Notes under the pieces: model-generated
The model's input: only the letters and a program-made list of their open reading frames with translations
Database searches by the model: none
What the model was told of the DNA's origin: nothing
Origin: an uncultured Victivallis sp.
Lineage (GTDB): Bacteria > Verrucomicrobiota > Lentisphaeria > Victivallales > Victivallaceae
Length of the DNA stretch: 64,000 nucleotides
Direction: 5' to 3'
Assembly (NCBI GenBank): GCA_944389935.1
Contig: CALXOE010000011.1
Location: 1-64,000 of the forward strand
Shown: positions 55,310 through 63,995 of the stretch, piece after piece
Numbering within the stretch: position 1 is the stretch's first letter
Layout: each line of letters begins with the position of its first letter
Program-made: the position numbers and the translations under genes

Positions 55310-55503
55310 TCGCGTTGTTGCTCCACCTCGCCGCTTGCCGAGCGGAGACTCTGTTGCGCAGCGATGATCGGCCAATGGGGTGTTTGATGGTTGGTTGGTA
55401 CGGGGAGAGACGCGGCTTCCCGAGCCGCTTTCTCTCCCCCGAACCCCTCTCTTGACAGCCCGGTGAAAATAAGGGAAGAAAGGTACATTTGATAAAGTTT
55501 CAC
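55121..55503 (-). repeat. Pseudopilin-leader repeat, copy B (intact pilin)
   Basis: Repeat unit directly preceding the LIELL codons of the pseudopilin at 55120. Its far end (a CAAGAGAGG box near 55447-55455, GGTACATTTGATAAAG near 55481) and its near end (AGTCCGACTC, CCGGCACCTTGCCGG hairpin, GGACACGCC) both have counterparts in copy A. Part of it (about 55157-55240) recurs at bases 1-84 of the window. All three frames are nearly open on the minus strand, which gives long, low-complexity, Arg/Ser/Pro-rich translations that are probably not real proteins. Confidence 0.75.
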
Positions 55504-55833
55504 AATTAGAAGTTCTATCAACGTAAATGTTACCTGGGATACGGTGTGGCCTTTGAGGGCAGGAAACATTATCGCCGTCCTCCGAGCTATCTGCGCCCGA
55601 AAGGGCGCCGATGCCGCGAACGGAGCAGAGTCGGACCCAACTGCGGCCAATCGATGCGAGGATAAAGAATTGCTTACCGAATGCAAATAATGGAAAGACC
55701 GATGAGTAGTTTGAAGAGTTGGTTCGGAAAGAGACGTGGCCCTTACAGTCATTTTCTCTCTCTCTGACCTCCCTCTTGACTGCGAGACAAAAACAGGGAA
55801 ATACTTTTTGTACATTTAACAATTATCCTCTAT
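55504..55833 (-). repeat. Pseudopilin-leader repeat, copy A with relic LIELL
   Basis: Codons for FTLIELLI are preserved at 55504-55527 on the minus strand but then degenerate into KLYQMYL. Upstream of them lies a unit alignable with copy B: AAGAGGGAGG near 55768-55777, GGTCCGACTC, and the GCGCCCTTTCGGGCGC hairpin near 55598-55613 at the same relative place. It is more AT-rich and more diverged than copy B, as expected of an older duplicate. Confidence 0.7.
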
Positions 55834-55910
55834 TAAAAATTCGATTAATGCAAATAGATAATGTTTTATTTTTCCTCCTTTTTGACTGTAACAATGCAAT
55901 AAATAATATA
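55834..55910 (-). repeat. Third, most decayed pseudopilin-start relic
   Basis: Codons reading FALIEFL are found at 55834-55854 on the minus strand, followed by a stop four codons later. A TTGACTGTAACA box at about 55884, matching TTGACTGCGAGA and TTGACAGCCCGG of the other units on the plus strand, continues the periodicity. No further copy is visible before the LacI gene. Confidence 0.5.
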
Positions 55911-55912
55911 TG

Positions 55913-56985
55913 TCATTTGAGAGCGCGAGATAGAGTCTTGATCGAATCACGCAGAATCATTTTACCGGAAAGACAGAGAATTTCCGGTTTGCGTTTGTCA
56001 GGAAGCATCCCGGATTCAATTTTCCCGAACAGTAATTCCGCTGCGCGGTAGGCGCACTCCTCGAATGGCGGCTGATAACTGCTGAGTTTCGGATGGAGAA
56101 TTTCGCAGATTGACACTGTGTTGTCGAATGCAACAATGCTGAATTGCCAGGAATTGTGATTCCCCTGCAAAAACAAGCATTGTAGAAACCGGCCGCATGC
56201 CAGTCATTCGCGAAAATCACAGAGCTCGGCGGCTCCGGCAGCGAAAGTAGATAATTGAGTGTGGCGAAGTGATCCGGCAGAGAAGCCATCGGCTCATCAA
56301 CTTCCTGTATTTCAGAACTCGAGGTTATGAGATATTCCGGGCGAAATTTTCCGTTTTCAATCATCAGGGCGATGTATCCGGCGCAACGGGCGGAGAAATC
56401 TCGGTGCCAGATATCCGGATTCACGAACGCGATTTTTTCGTGCCCGAATCGCATAAGTTCACTGGTGACACATCGCCCCGCGGCATATTCGTCACCCGTT
56501 ACCTGGGGAAATGGCAGATTCGGCAAGGCACTGTCGAAGCTCACCACCGGGATGTTTTTCGGCAGAAACGGCAGGAACTCCGGATTCAGCGCCGGAACAC
56601 CCAGCAGAATCCCATCATAAGGACGTAACATCCGAGAAAGTTCCCGACTCGAAAGTTCAGGATGCGAAAACTGAATGTCAAGCTGATAATCGTATTTGTG
56701 GCACGCACTCTCGATCCCAGTAACCCAGCTCATAAAAAGAGGCTTGTCCCGCCAGTTTGAACTCATACCCGGCATCAGCATGCAGACCCGGTTTCCACAG
56801 CGGCGCGTCTTCCGCCCCGGACGATAACGTTCCTTTGCCAGATATCCGGTCTCTTTGAGCGCCCGCAGAATCCGGCTGTTGATCTCCGGATCCACATTCG
56901 GAGCGCCGTTCAGTACCCGGCTGACTGTACCGGTCGAAAATCCGACCAGTTTCGCCACCTCCCTGATGGTGATCTCTTCCGGCAT
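55913..56985 (-). pseudogene. LacI-family regulator, frameshifted
   Basis: The N-terminal LacI helix-turn-helix (ITIREVAKLVGFSTGTVSRVLNG) and hinge are intact, followed by a sugar-binding domain (GILLGVPALNPEF; VTGDEYAAGRCVTSEL; VIFANDWHAAGFYNAC). Near 56143 the frame shifts: GITIPGN continues only in another frame as FSIVAFDNTVSICEI and then HPKLSSYQPPFEECAYRAAELLFGKI, the normal LacI C-terminus. One extra T restores a protein of about 357 residues. Without correction the last 90 residues are lost. Its position before the five-gene unit and after GH42 suggests it controls either or both. Confidence 0.82.
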
Positions 56986-57127
56986 TGCTGAATTTCCTTT
57001 CTCGTTTGTTCATTCATAATTATGACAAAGAATAAGAGAAATGACAAGAGTTTGTTCACAAAAACCCGTGCTTTTTTCAATGAACGTTCACCACGCAGGA
57101 AAGACAACTCGGGAGGCAAAAAAGACT

Positions 57128-57180
57128 TAAAAATAAACAGGCGGATTGTGAACACGGCACAGTGTATTCAACAATCCGCC
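57128..57180 (-). terminator. Terminator after the GH42 gene
   Basis: Perfect 10-bp arms GGCGGATTGT / ACAATCCGCC (57140-57149, 57171-57180), with partial inner pairing (GAACAC / GTGTaTTC). On the minus strand the arms are followed by TGTTTATTTTTAAG. It lies 28 bases after the GH42 stop. Confidence 0.75.
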
Positions 57181-57207
57181 GGGCAACGGTGAATTTATTT
57201 TAAACGT

Positions 57208-59298
57208 TCACAGAACGCCGGGCGCATCGGTGCAGACGGCGATCTGACAGCGGCCCGGCTTCAGCTTCATGACGCGACGTCCGTCCGCCGCGACGGAGAC
57301 CGGAAGCCGTTCGCCCGTGAAAAGCTCGGCAGCCTGTCCCCCCGGGAAGAGTTCCGGACCGAGTGCGACCTGTGCACTGGAACACCCCGGCGGGAAAAAG
57401 ACGAACAACACACTTTTCCTTCCCGATTTGCCGCTCTTGAGATAGAGAAACTCCTTTTCTCCGCACGCGGGAGAGAGAACCTCTACCGGCAGCTTGACTC
57501 CCGCGTCGCGCACGATCGCCGCCAGCAGCTCCTCAAATTGAGGATTCCACTCCTCCAGATACGCATTGCCGGGATAACTCGCCAGATGGATCACACTCCC
57601 CCGGCCGAACCGCCTCTCCACGCAGAACTCATTTCCCTCGACCGGAGTGCGCCATTGCGACACCCCGAGCCGATACTCCCGGCCGCCGCAACGAAATCCC
57701 CCGACCGGACTCTCGAGCGAACGGCGGCCGATCTCGGTCACGCCCATTTTGCTCAGAAACCGCTCCTCCGGGTAACGGTAGAACCCGGCCGAACTGAACG
57801 CTCCGCACTCCGACTCGACCACGAGCGTCCCTCCCCGTTCGACAAATGCCGAGAGCGCCTCTTCCGTCGCCGGATCCGTGACGATCACACGCGGCAGAAA
57901 CAGAACTTTGAGTTTGTCAAGCGCCTCCAGATGAGTCTCTTCCACGGAAACCAGCGGGATCGAACGTCTGGTCAGCGCCCGTCCGTAACCGAGCAGCCCG
58001 TCGCGAATCCGGTCGGCCGTCCCCTCCTGCGCCCACGCCAGATAATAACTCTGCGGGGAAAAAAAGAGCCCGACTTCCGAGGTGTCCGGGACATAATGAT
58101 CGAAGAGTTCCGCATGCTTCTCCCAGAGTGCACCCGTGACCTGCGTCGCGGCAAGACGCTCCTCCGCAAAACCGTCGCGCCCGGCGATTCCGAACCCGTT
58201 CGACTCACGCCCGAATACTTCGTCGCGCCAGCACCAGAAGAGGATCGTATCCGCTCCGCAGCCGAGCCCGTTCCAGAGCCATCGCTGCTGCTGATCCGCA
58301 CGCACGACGTCATAGACGTTGAACCCGACCGCCGCCCGGCCTCCCTGCAACTCGCTCAGCCACACTTTCTTACCGCGCGCGGCGGATTTCACCATGTCGA
58401 TGCGCAGCCCGAAATCCGCGTCGTCGATCCCGCTCCACTGCGGAAAACTCGAACAGCCGATGCCGTCGAGCGCATCCGCCAGATTCCAGTCGTTGCCGCG
58501 GTCGAGGGCGTACTCATGAAAACCGATGCCGCCCGCGTACATCGCGCTCGGCTGGCAGCCGTGCGCCGTGATCGGATGAACTCCGTCCACCTCGCGCATC
58601 GCCGCATGACGCATCGCCGCATGACGATCGGCGCGGCAGGTCAGAAAGTGCTGAAACGCCATGAGTTCCGTGTAGACTCCGTCGATATTCCGCCCGGGCA
58701 GAACATCCTCCCAGGAACAGTAGCGCCGTTTCCATGCCGCATTGAGCCCTTCGAGCGAACCGTATTTCTCCCGCAGCCAGCTCCGGAATTCCCGCAGCGT
58801 CTCCGGGCAGAAACAGACCAGTTCGCCCGCCTGAATATTCCAGCGCAGTTCGTTCCAGATGTCCCAGCCGCGCAGATGTTCGAGCCCGGCGTAACGTTTC
58901 CCGGTCTCCTGAATGAAGCGCTTCATGCGCGCCCACACCTCCGGATGGTCGGTACAGCCGCCGGGCGTGATTCCGAAATGATGTTCGCAACGGGCTCCGG
59001 AGAGAATCCGGTTTCCGCTTATCCCGATCATCTCACTGCCGGGAACGACCCGGTGAATCCAGTTCGGCTGAATCTCGGCGATCGTGCTCAGGATCACACC
59101 AAGACCATGTTTCGCGGCAAGTTCGATCAGCCGGTCGTAATCGTCGTAGACAAACTTGTCCGGCGTCGCCTCGACCCAGCCCCAGCTGATCCAGAGCTGA
59201 ACGGTGTTGAGTCCGGCTTCACGAATCCTGCGCAGATCAGAATCCCAATATCTGGAATCAGGAAACGGCGCACGGTAATACTGCACCCCGAAATTCAT
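57208..59298 (-). CDS. GH42-family beta-galactosidase
   Basis: 696 residues from ATG 59298, placed 8 bases after AGGAGG. The TIM barrel starts FGVQYYRAPFPDSRYWDSDL and contains the acid/base Glu in RGWDIWNELRWN (near residue 149) and the probable nucleophile Glu in KKVWLSELQGG (near 310). A trimerisation/glutamine-amidotransferase-like domain follows (about 400-610: LKVLFLPRVIVTDPATEEAL; FVERGGTLVVESE) and a small beta tail. No signal peptide, so intracellular. A 15-bp tandem duplication gives RHAAMRHAAM near residue 228. It follows the reductase gene by 23 bases. Confidence 0.88.
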   Translation of the reverse strand: MNFGVQYYRAPFPDSRYWDSDLRRIREAGLNTVQLWISWGWVEATPDKFVYDDYDRLIELAAKHGLGVILSTIAEIQPNWIHRVVPGSEMIGISGNRILSGARCEHHFGITPGGCTDHPEVWARMKRFIQETGKRYAGLEHLRGWDIWNELRWNIQAGELVCFCPETLREFRSWLREKYGSLEGLNAAWKRRYCSWEDVLPGRNIDGVYTELMAFQHFLTCRADRHAAMRHAAMREVDGVHPITAHGCQPSAMYAGGIGFHEYALDRGNDWNLADALDGIGCSSFPQWSGIDDADFGLRIDMVKSAARGKKVWLSELQGGRAAVGFNVYDVVRADQQQRWLWNGLGCGADTILFWCWRDEVFGRESNGFGIAGRDGFAEERLAATQVTGALWEKHAELFDHYVPDTSEVGLFFSPQSYYLAWAQEGTADRIRDGLLGYGRALTRRSIPLVSVEETHLEALDKLKVLFLPRVIVTDPATEEALSAFVERGGTLVVESECGAFSSAGFYRYPEERFLSKMGVTEIGRRSLESPVGGFRCGGREYRLGVSQWRTPVEGNEFCVERRFGRGSVIHLASYPGNAYLEEWNPQFEELLAAIVRDAGVKLPVEVLSPACGEKEFLYLKSGKSGRKSVLFVFFPPGCSSAQVALGPELFPGGQAAELFTGERLPVSVAADGRRVMKLKPGRCQIAVCTDAPGVL

Positions 59299-59321
59299 CT
59301 TCGTCCTCCTGAACCGGACAC

Positions 59322-60464
59322 TCAACGGCCGAAAAGCCGGGTGGCATGTTTCATGTTTTCAATCACGGAAACCCCGAACGGACAGCGCTTTTCGCAGCTG
59401 CCGCAACCGATGCACTCCGACGCCGGATGTTCAAGACTCCGATAGTGCTGCAGGATGCTCGGCGGAATCGCCGACTCGTCGAGTTTCGCAATGTCGAGGT
59501 ACTTGTTGACGGCGGCGATATCGATCTCTTTCGGACACGGGCGGCAGTGGTTGCAGTAGACGCAACTCCCCCGGAAGTCGTTGCGGCGGCTGCCGACGAT
59601 CGGGGCATAGTCGCGTTTCGCGTCGGAGCAGTCGAAATAACCGACCGCCTCGCGGACCTGCGCTGCCGAGGCGCACCCCACCAGCGCCGACACCACCGCC
59701 GGACGGGTCAGCGCATAATGGATGCACTGTGCGACGGTCAGCGGTTCGCAGAACGGCGTCTGCTCACGCGAGAGCAGCTTGCCCGCGCCGAGCGACTTCA
59801 TGACCGTGATGCCGACGCCGCGCTGTTCGCAGAGCCGGTAGAGTTCCGCACGGGCCGGATTCATACCGGTCATGAGTTCTCCCGGTTCGCCGATCATCTT
59901 CATAAGGTCGGAGTCCGGCGGCATCATGTCGAACGCCGGATTGATGCTGAACATCAGCAGGTCCACGACACCGCTCTCGACGATCCGTCGCGCGGTCGTC
60001 GGGTTGTGCGAGCTCGCTCCGATCGCCCGGATCACGCCGCGGCGCTTCAGATCCTGCGCGTATTCCAGAATATCCGACTCGAACGCGGCCGAATAGTCCG
60101 CAGCGGAATCGATGAAAAAGAGCATGCCGAAATCGATGTAATCGGTCCGGAGACAGCGCAGCAGCGTCTCGAAATAGCGTTTGCAGACCGCGAGATCGCG
60201 GCTGATGTCATACTGTTCGTTCAGGTCGACCGAACAGATGTGCCCCTGAATCATCATTTTGTCGCGCCGCCCCGCGAGGGCCCGCCCGATGTTCGCGCGG
60301 ACCACCTCGCCCGGCATGAAGAGATCCATGAGATTGATGCCGTTGTCCAGCGCCGCGTGGATCGTCTCCTCCACAACGGAGTACGGTTTCCGGTCGAGAT
60401 GTTCACACCCGAGCCCGACGACTCCGGCCGAGAGACCGGTCCTGCCGATTTTGCGATATTCCAT
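59322..60464 (-). CDS. Aldo/keto reductase with C-terminal Fe-S domain
   Basis: 380 residues from ATG 60464 after GGGAGGAT. The N-terminal AKR barrel (YRKIGRTGLSAGVVGLGCEHL; DNGINLMDLF; RTDYIDFGMLFFID) lacks the exact YKHD tetrad spacing of classical AKRs. The tail has a CVYCNHCRPCP cluster near 300-312 and CIGCGSCEKRCP near 353-364, the ferredoxin-linked AKR subfamily of anaerobes. It likely reduces or oxidises sugar-derived carbonyls using reduced ferredoxin. It starts the leftward unit that continues into GH42. Confidence 0.88.
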   Translation of the reverse strand: MEYRKIGRTGLSAGVVGLGCEHLDRKPYSVVEETIHAALDNGINLMDLFMPGEVVRANIGRALAGRRDKMMIQGHICSVDLNEQYDISRDLAVCKRYFETLLRCLRTDYIDFGMLFFIDSAADYSAAFESDILEYAQDLKRRGVIRAIGASSHNPTTARRIVESGVVDLLMFSINPAFDMMPPDSDLMKMIGEPGELMTGMNPARAELYRLCEQRGVGITVMKSLGAGKLLSREQTPFCEPLTVAQCIHYALTRPAVVSALVGCASAAQVREAVGYFDCSDAKRDYAPIVGSRRNDFRGSCVYCNHCRPCPKEIDIAAVNKYLDIAKLDESAIPPSILQHYRSLEHPASECIGCGSCEKRCPFGVSVIENMKHATRLFGR

Positions 60465-60502
60465 GATTGTGTATCCTCCCCGGATTGAGCGGTTCCGGGG
60501 AG

Positions 60503-60531
60503 AATATAACACATCTTTGCGCAGGACGCAA
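60503..60531 (-). promoter_or_regulatory. Putative promoter of the reductase-GH42 unit
   Basis: On the minus strand TTGCGT (60531-60526), 17 bases and TATATT (60508-60503), 39 bases before the reductase ATG. Confidence 0.5.
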
Positions 60532-60541
60532 CGACATTGAT

Positions 60542-62657
60542 TCAATTTTCGGGCGGAATCTCCGCATTCCGGACAACCGGCCGGATCTGCTTCTTGAGAA
60601 ACTCCCGGAGACGCTGGAACAGCGCGTAAAGCGCCGGAGTGAAGACGATTCCGACCAGCGTCGCCAGCACCATGCCGGAGAAAGTCGTGATTCCGATCGC
60701 CCGACGGCTGCCGGAACCGGCCCCCGTCGCGATCACGAGCGGAAACACCCCGAAGAGAAAACTCCACGCCGTCATCAGCACCGCACGGTAACGGAGGTTC
60801 GCGCCGTTCAGCGCGGCCTCGTAAATGCTCTTGCCGCTCTCGCGCTCCTGTTTCGAGAATTCCACCATCAGAATCGCGTTCTTGGCCGCGAGCCCGATCA
60901 GCATGACCATGCCGAGCTGCGCATAGATGCTCATGGTTTCCCCCGTAACCAGAAGCCCGAGCAGCGCGCCGAGGACCGCAAACACCACCGCGAGCATCAC
61001 CGGAACCGGAATCATCCAGCTCTCATACTGCCCGACCAGGAAGAGGTAGGCGAAGAGCAGCGCGAGCGCCATCAGATAGACGATCTGCCCCTGATTCTGT
61101 TTCTCCTGATAGCTGAGACCGGTCCACTCGACGTGGTAGTTTTCGGGCAGCTCCGTTCCCTCGACGAGTTCAAAGAGTCTCTGAGAACTGACGCCCGGCG
61201 CGGCCTGAGCATTGAGTTCCGCACAGGTCATCTTGTTGAAGCGCGTGATCTGACTCGGCCCGACGGTGTAATGAAGAGTTCCGATCGAGCTGAGCGGAAC
61301 CATCTCTCCCGAGTCGTTCGGAACCTGAATCTCCCGGACGTTGTCGAGCGTGGCCCGGTTGTCCGCCGTCGACTGGATCTTCACCTCGTAGTTGCGTCCC
61401 TGAAACGTGAAGTCGTTCACGTAGAGCGAGGCGAGCTTGCTCTGCAGCGTCGAGAAGATCGTGCCGGTCGCCACCCCGAGCGTCTCGGCTTTTTCCCGGT
61501 TGATATCCAGAAAAAACTGGGGCGTATCAGCGTTGTAAGAGGTCATGGCGTAACGGGTCTCCGGACTGTTCGAGAGCTTCATGGCGAACTGTTTCGCCTG
61601 CGTGGAGAGTTCTCCCGCGTCGATGTCGCCGATGCCGCACAGTTCAAATGTCGCTCCACCGGTCGCGCCGAGTCCCATGATGGCCGGCGGCGTGAAAACG
61701 ATGATGCTCGCATCAGAAATCGTGCGGGTCTCCTCCTGAATCCGGGTCATGATCGCATCGAGCTGCAGATCCGGCGTTTTGCGCTGATCCCATGGATCGA
61801 GCCGCAGAATGCACATCGCTACGTTCTCCCCCGAACCGGACATCATGCTGCGCCCCGAAATCACCATCGAAGAACGGATTCCGGGGATCCCTGAGACCCG
61901 TTCCAGAAACTCCTTGAGCACCGCATCGGTCCGATCCACCGAGGCGCCCTGCGGCAACTCGATGTTGCACATGATCTCCCCCTTGTCCTCGGAGGGGAGA
62001 AACGAACTGTCGATCTTTCCGAACAGCAGCCAGACCGCACAGCACGCCCCGCCGAACAGCAGCAGCGTCACCAGCGCCCGGCGAACCAGAAACGTAACGA
62101 AGAACGAATAGGCTTTCCGACTGCCGTCCAGCACCCGGTTGAACGGACGGAAAATCACCGGAACATGCCCGTCCGGCCTGCGCAGCAGCACCGCGCAGAG
62201 CGCCGGACTCAACGTCATCGCCACCACTGTCGAGAGGCACAGCGCAATGCACATCGACACGGCAAACTGAATGTAGATGTTCCCGACCATTCCGCCGTAA
62301 AACGCCAGCGGCGCATAGCACGCCACGGTGACAAGCGTGGTTGCGATGATCGCACCGGTAATCTGCCGCATGCACTTGAATGCCGCCTCTTTCGGCGAAA
62401 GCCCCTCGCGTTCCATCAGCGACTGGCAATTCTCCACCACGACAATCGCGTCGTCGCAGAGCGAACCGACCACGAGAATCAGCCCGAACATGGTGAGCAC
62501 GTTGATGCTGTAATCGAGCGCGAGTGCGGAAGTTTCGACTCCGCCCGTTTGACCGCATTCTGCAGATTGACCAGAGCGATATCCGTGTCCGTTCCGCTCT
62601 GGAACGTCACCTGGCAGGAGTAACTTCCGGAGTTGTCGCTGGTCGACGAGAAAGCGT
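60542..62657 (-). pseudogene. RND efflux pump (AcrB/HAE-1 type) with internal deletions
   Basis: An intact frame from about 62535 to 60542 carries the second membrane half: TM4 SINVLTMFGLILVVGSLCDDAIVVVEN with both proton-relay Asp, the second porter half, and TM10 GLAAKNAILMVEFSKQERESG with the relay Lys. Upstream, in another frame, only about 35 residues survive (SSTSDNSGSYSCQVTFQSGT, then TDIALVNLQNAV), corresponding to AcrB residues around 77-110. About 285 residues between this fragment and TM4 are absent, and so is everything before about residue 77. No functional pump can be made. No outer-membrane channel gene follows. Confidence 0.9.
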
Positions 62658-63490
62658 GTTTCCAGTCACAAGTTTCCGCTCCGCGTTCGGAAAACTCGCG
62701 TAGATCTGGATCGTATCGGTCCGGGCATTCGCCTCGTTGTTCAGAAGTTCGATCTCCCCCTTTTCCGGATATGTACTGCCGTCCGCGAGTGTCAGGGCGA
62801 CCATGCCGGCTTCCATCAACTCCTCATGCGTGCCGAACATCGCAAAGAGATCGGCGACACTCAGGGAAAACCGCACCCGGATCGGCTGATTCTCAATGAT
62901 CGTCATCAGAGTTCCGGAATTCGGCGTGATGTAGTTGCCGGTCGTGTACGCCGTCACGCCGACGATTCCGTCCTGCGGCGCGGTGATGACGGTGTTCTTG
63001 AGATTGTCTTTTGCCGTAATCAGCTCCGCCTCGGCGGAAAGCAGCGCGGCTTTCGCCACGCCGAGCGTGGACTTGGCGCTCTCCATCATGTCGAGACTCG
63101 ACGCCTGTTTCTCATAGAGCAGCTTCAACCGTTCGTAATTGCTTTCCGCGTATTCAAGTTCGGCTCGGCTCTTTTCGACGGCGGCTTCAGCCCCTTTCAC
63201 CGCGGCCTCGTATTGAACCGGATCGAGCTTGTAGAGCATCTGCCCCTTGCGCACGACACCGCCGTCGTTGAATCCGACTTCCTGAATCTCTCCGGAAACC
63301 CGGGCGACGATGTTCACAACCGAGCGCGATACCACCTGCCCCGTGTAATGACGGGTCTCGAAATCCTCGGCTTGCGTCACCTTTTCCACTCCGACCACAA
63401 CCCGGTTTCCCTCCGGAGCTGACGCCGCAAAAGCGGAAAGTGTCAAACCGCAAACCGCAATTCCAATCGTTTCCTGAAAATCCCTGTCAT
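62607..63490 (-). pseudogene. RND membrane-fusion protein, frameshifted and C-truncated
   Basis: Core features of an AcrA-type adaptor: beta-barrel start (TGQVVSRSVVNIVARVSGEIQEVGF), a lipoyl half (GQMLYKLDPVQYEAAV), a coiled-coil hairpin (AAVEKSRAELEYAESNYERL to LISAKDNLK-type end) and TVITAPQDGIVG. Homology stops at KLVTGN, about 62658, where RND sequence begins. The ATG with a perfect GGAGGAGG site (63490) reads MTGIFRK, then needs one extra A near 63470-63472 to enter the frame TIGIAVCGLTLSAFAASA, restoring a normal signal peptide. The alternative in-frame ATG at 63509 overlaps the MarR stop. Confidence 0.85.
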
Positions 63491-63505
63491 GACAACCTCC
63501 TCCGC

Positions 63506-63946
63506 TCATGTGAGTCTGTTTTTCGCCGCGATCAAATGATCGAGCACTTCCACGAATATGGCGACTTTTTCCTCCGGTACTCCTGTGAGCATTTCCGAGA
63601 GAATCTTCCCGAATTCCGCATTCAGCCGTTCATGCCGCTCCAACCCGGCCGGCGAGAGCATGATCCGCACAGAACGGCGGTCGGTCTCATCCGGCAGACG
63701 AACCAGCGGTCCGCGCCGCACGAGTTTCTCGACGATCTGGGATACCGCTCCGGGCGTAATTTTCATCCGTTCGGAAAGTTCCTTTACGGAACATCCTCCG
63801 GGAGTGGCAATCACACATCCCAGAATTTTCATCTCCGCCAGCGTCGATCTCAATGGCGGACGATCTTCGACACACTCCCGATCATGCAGTTCCCGTATCA
63901 GATCCGTCACTTGAAACAATCTCACCCAGATTTCCGACTCTTTCAT
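63506..63946 (-). CDS. MarR-family repressor of the efflux operon
   Basis: 146 residues. Winged helix-turn-helix: STLAEMKILGCVIATPGGCS, then KELSERMKITPGAVSQIVEKLVRRG (recognition helix) and the wing RLPDETDRRSVRIMLS with the conserved D-x-R-D/S-type pattern. Dimerisation helices lie at both ends. MarR proteins repress adjacent efflux genes and release DNA on ligand binding. It is intact although the pump genes it precedes are broken. Confidence 0.93.
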   Translation of the reverse strand: MKESEIWVRLFQVTDLIRELHDRECVEDRPPLRSTLAEMKILGCVIATPGGCSVKELSERMKITPGAVSQIVEKLVRRGPLVRLPDETDRRSVRIMLSPAGLERHERLNAEFGKILSEMLTGVPEEKVAIFVEVLDHLIAAKNRLT

Positions 63947-63978
63947 TTCACAACTCCATCCACGCCCAAATCAATTCA

Positions 63979-63995
63979 TAAATTCAAATAATTTA
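63979..63995. promoter_or_regulatory. Inverted repeat, candidate MarR operator
   Basis: TAAATT-CAAAT-AATTTA, arms of 6 bp around a 5-base centre, located 33 bases before the MarR start in an AT-rich stretch. Its size and placement suit autoregulation by the adjacent MarR protein. Confidence 0.5.

Noticed and set aside
54824..55822. 332-residue pilin precursor starting at 55822
   Set aside because: The extra 150 N-terminal residues come from the repeat array, including a relic LIELL in another frame; a start near 55309 or later is more credible.
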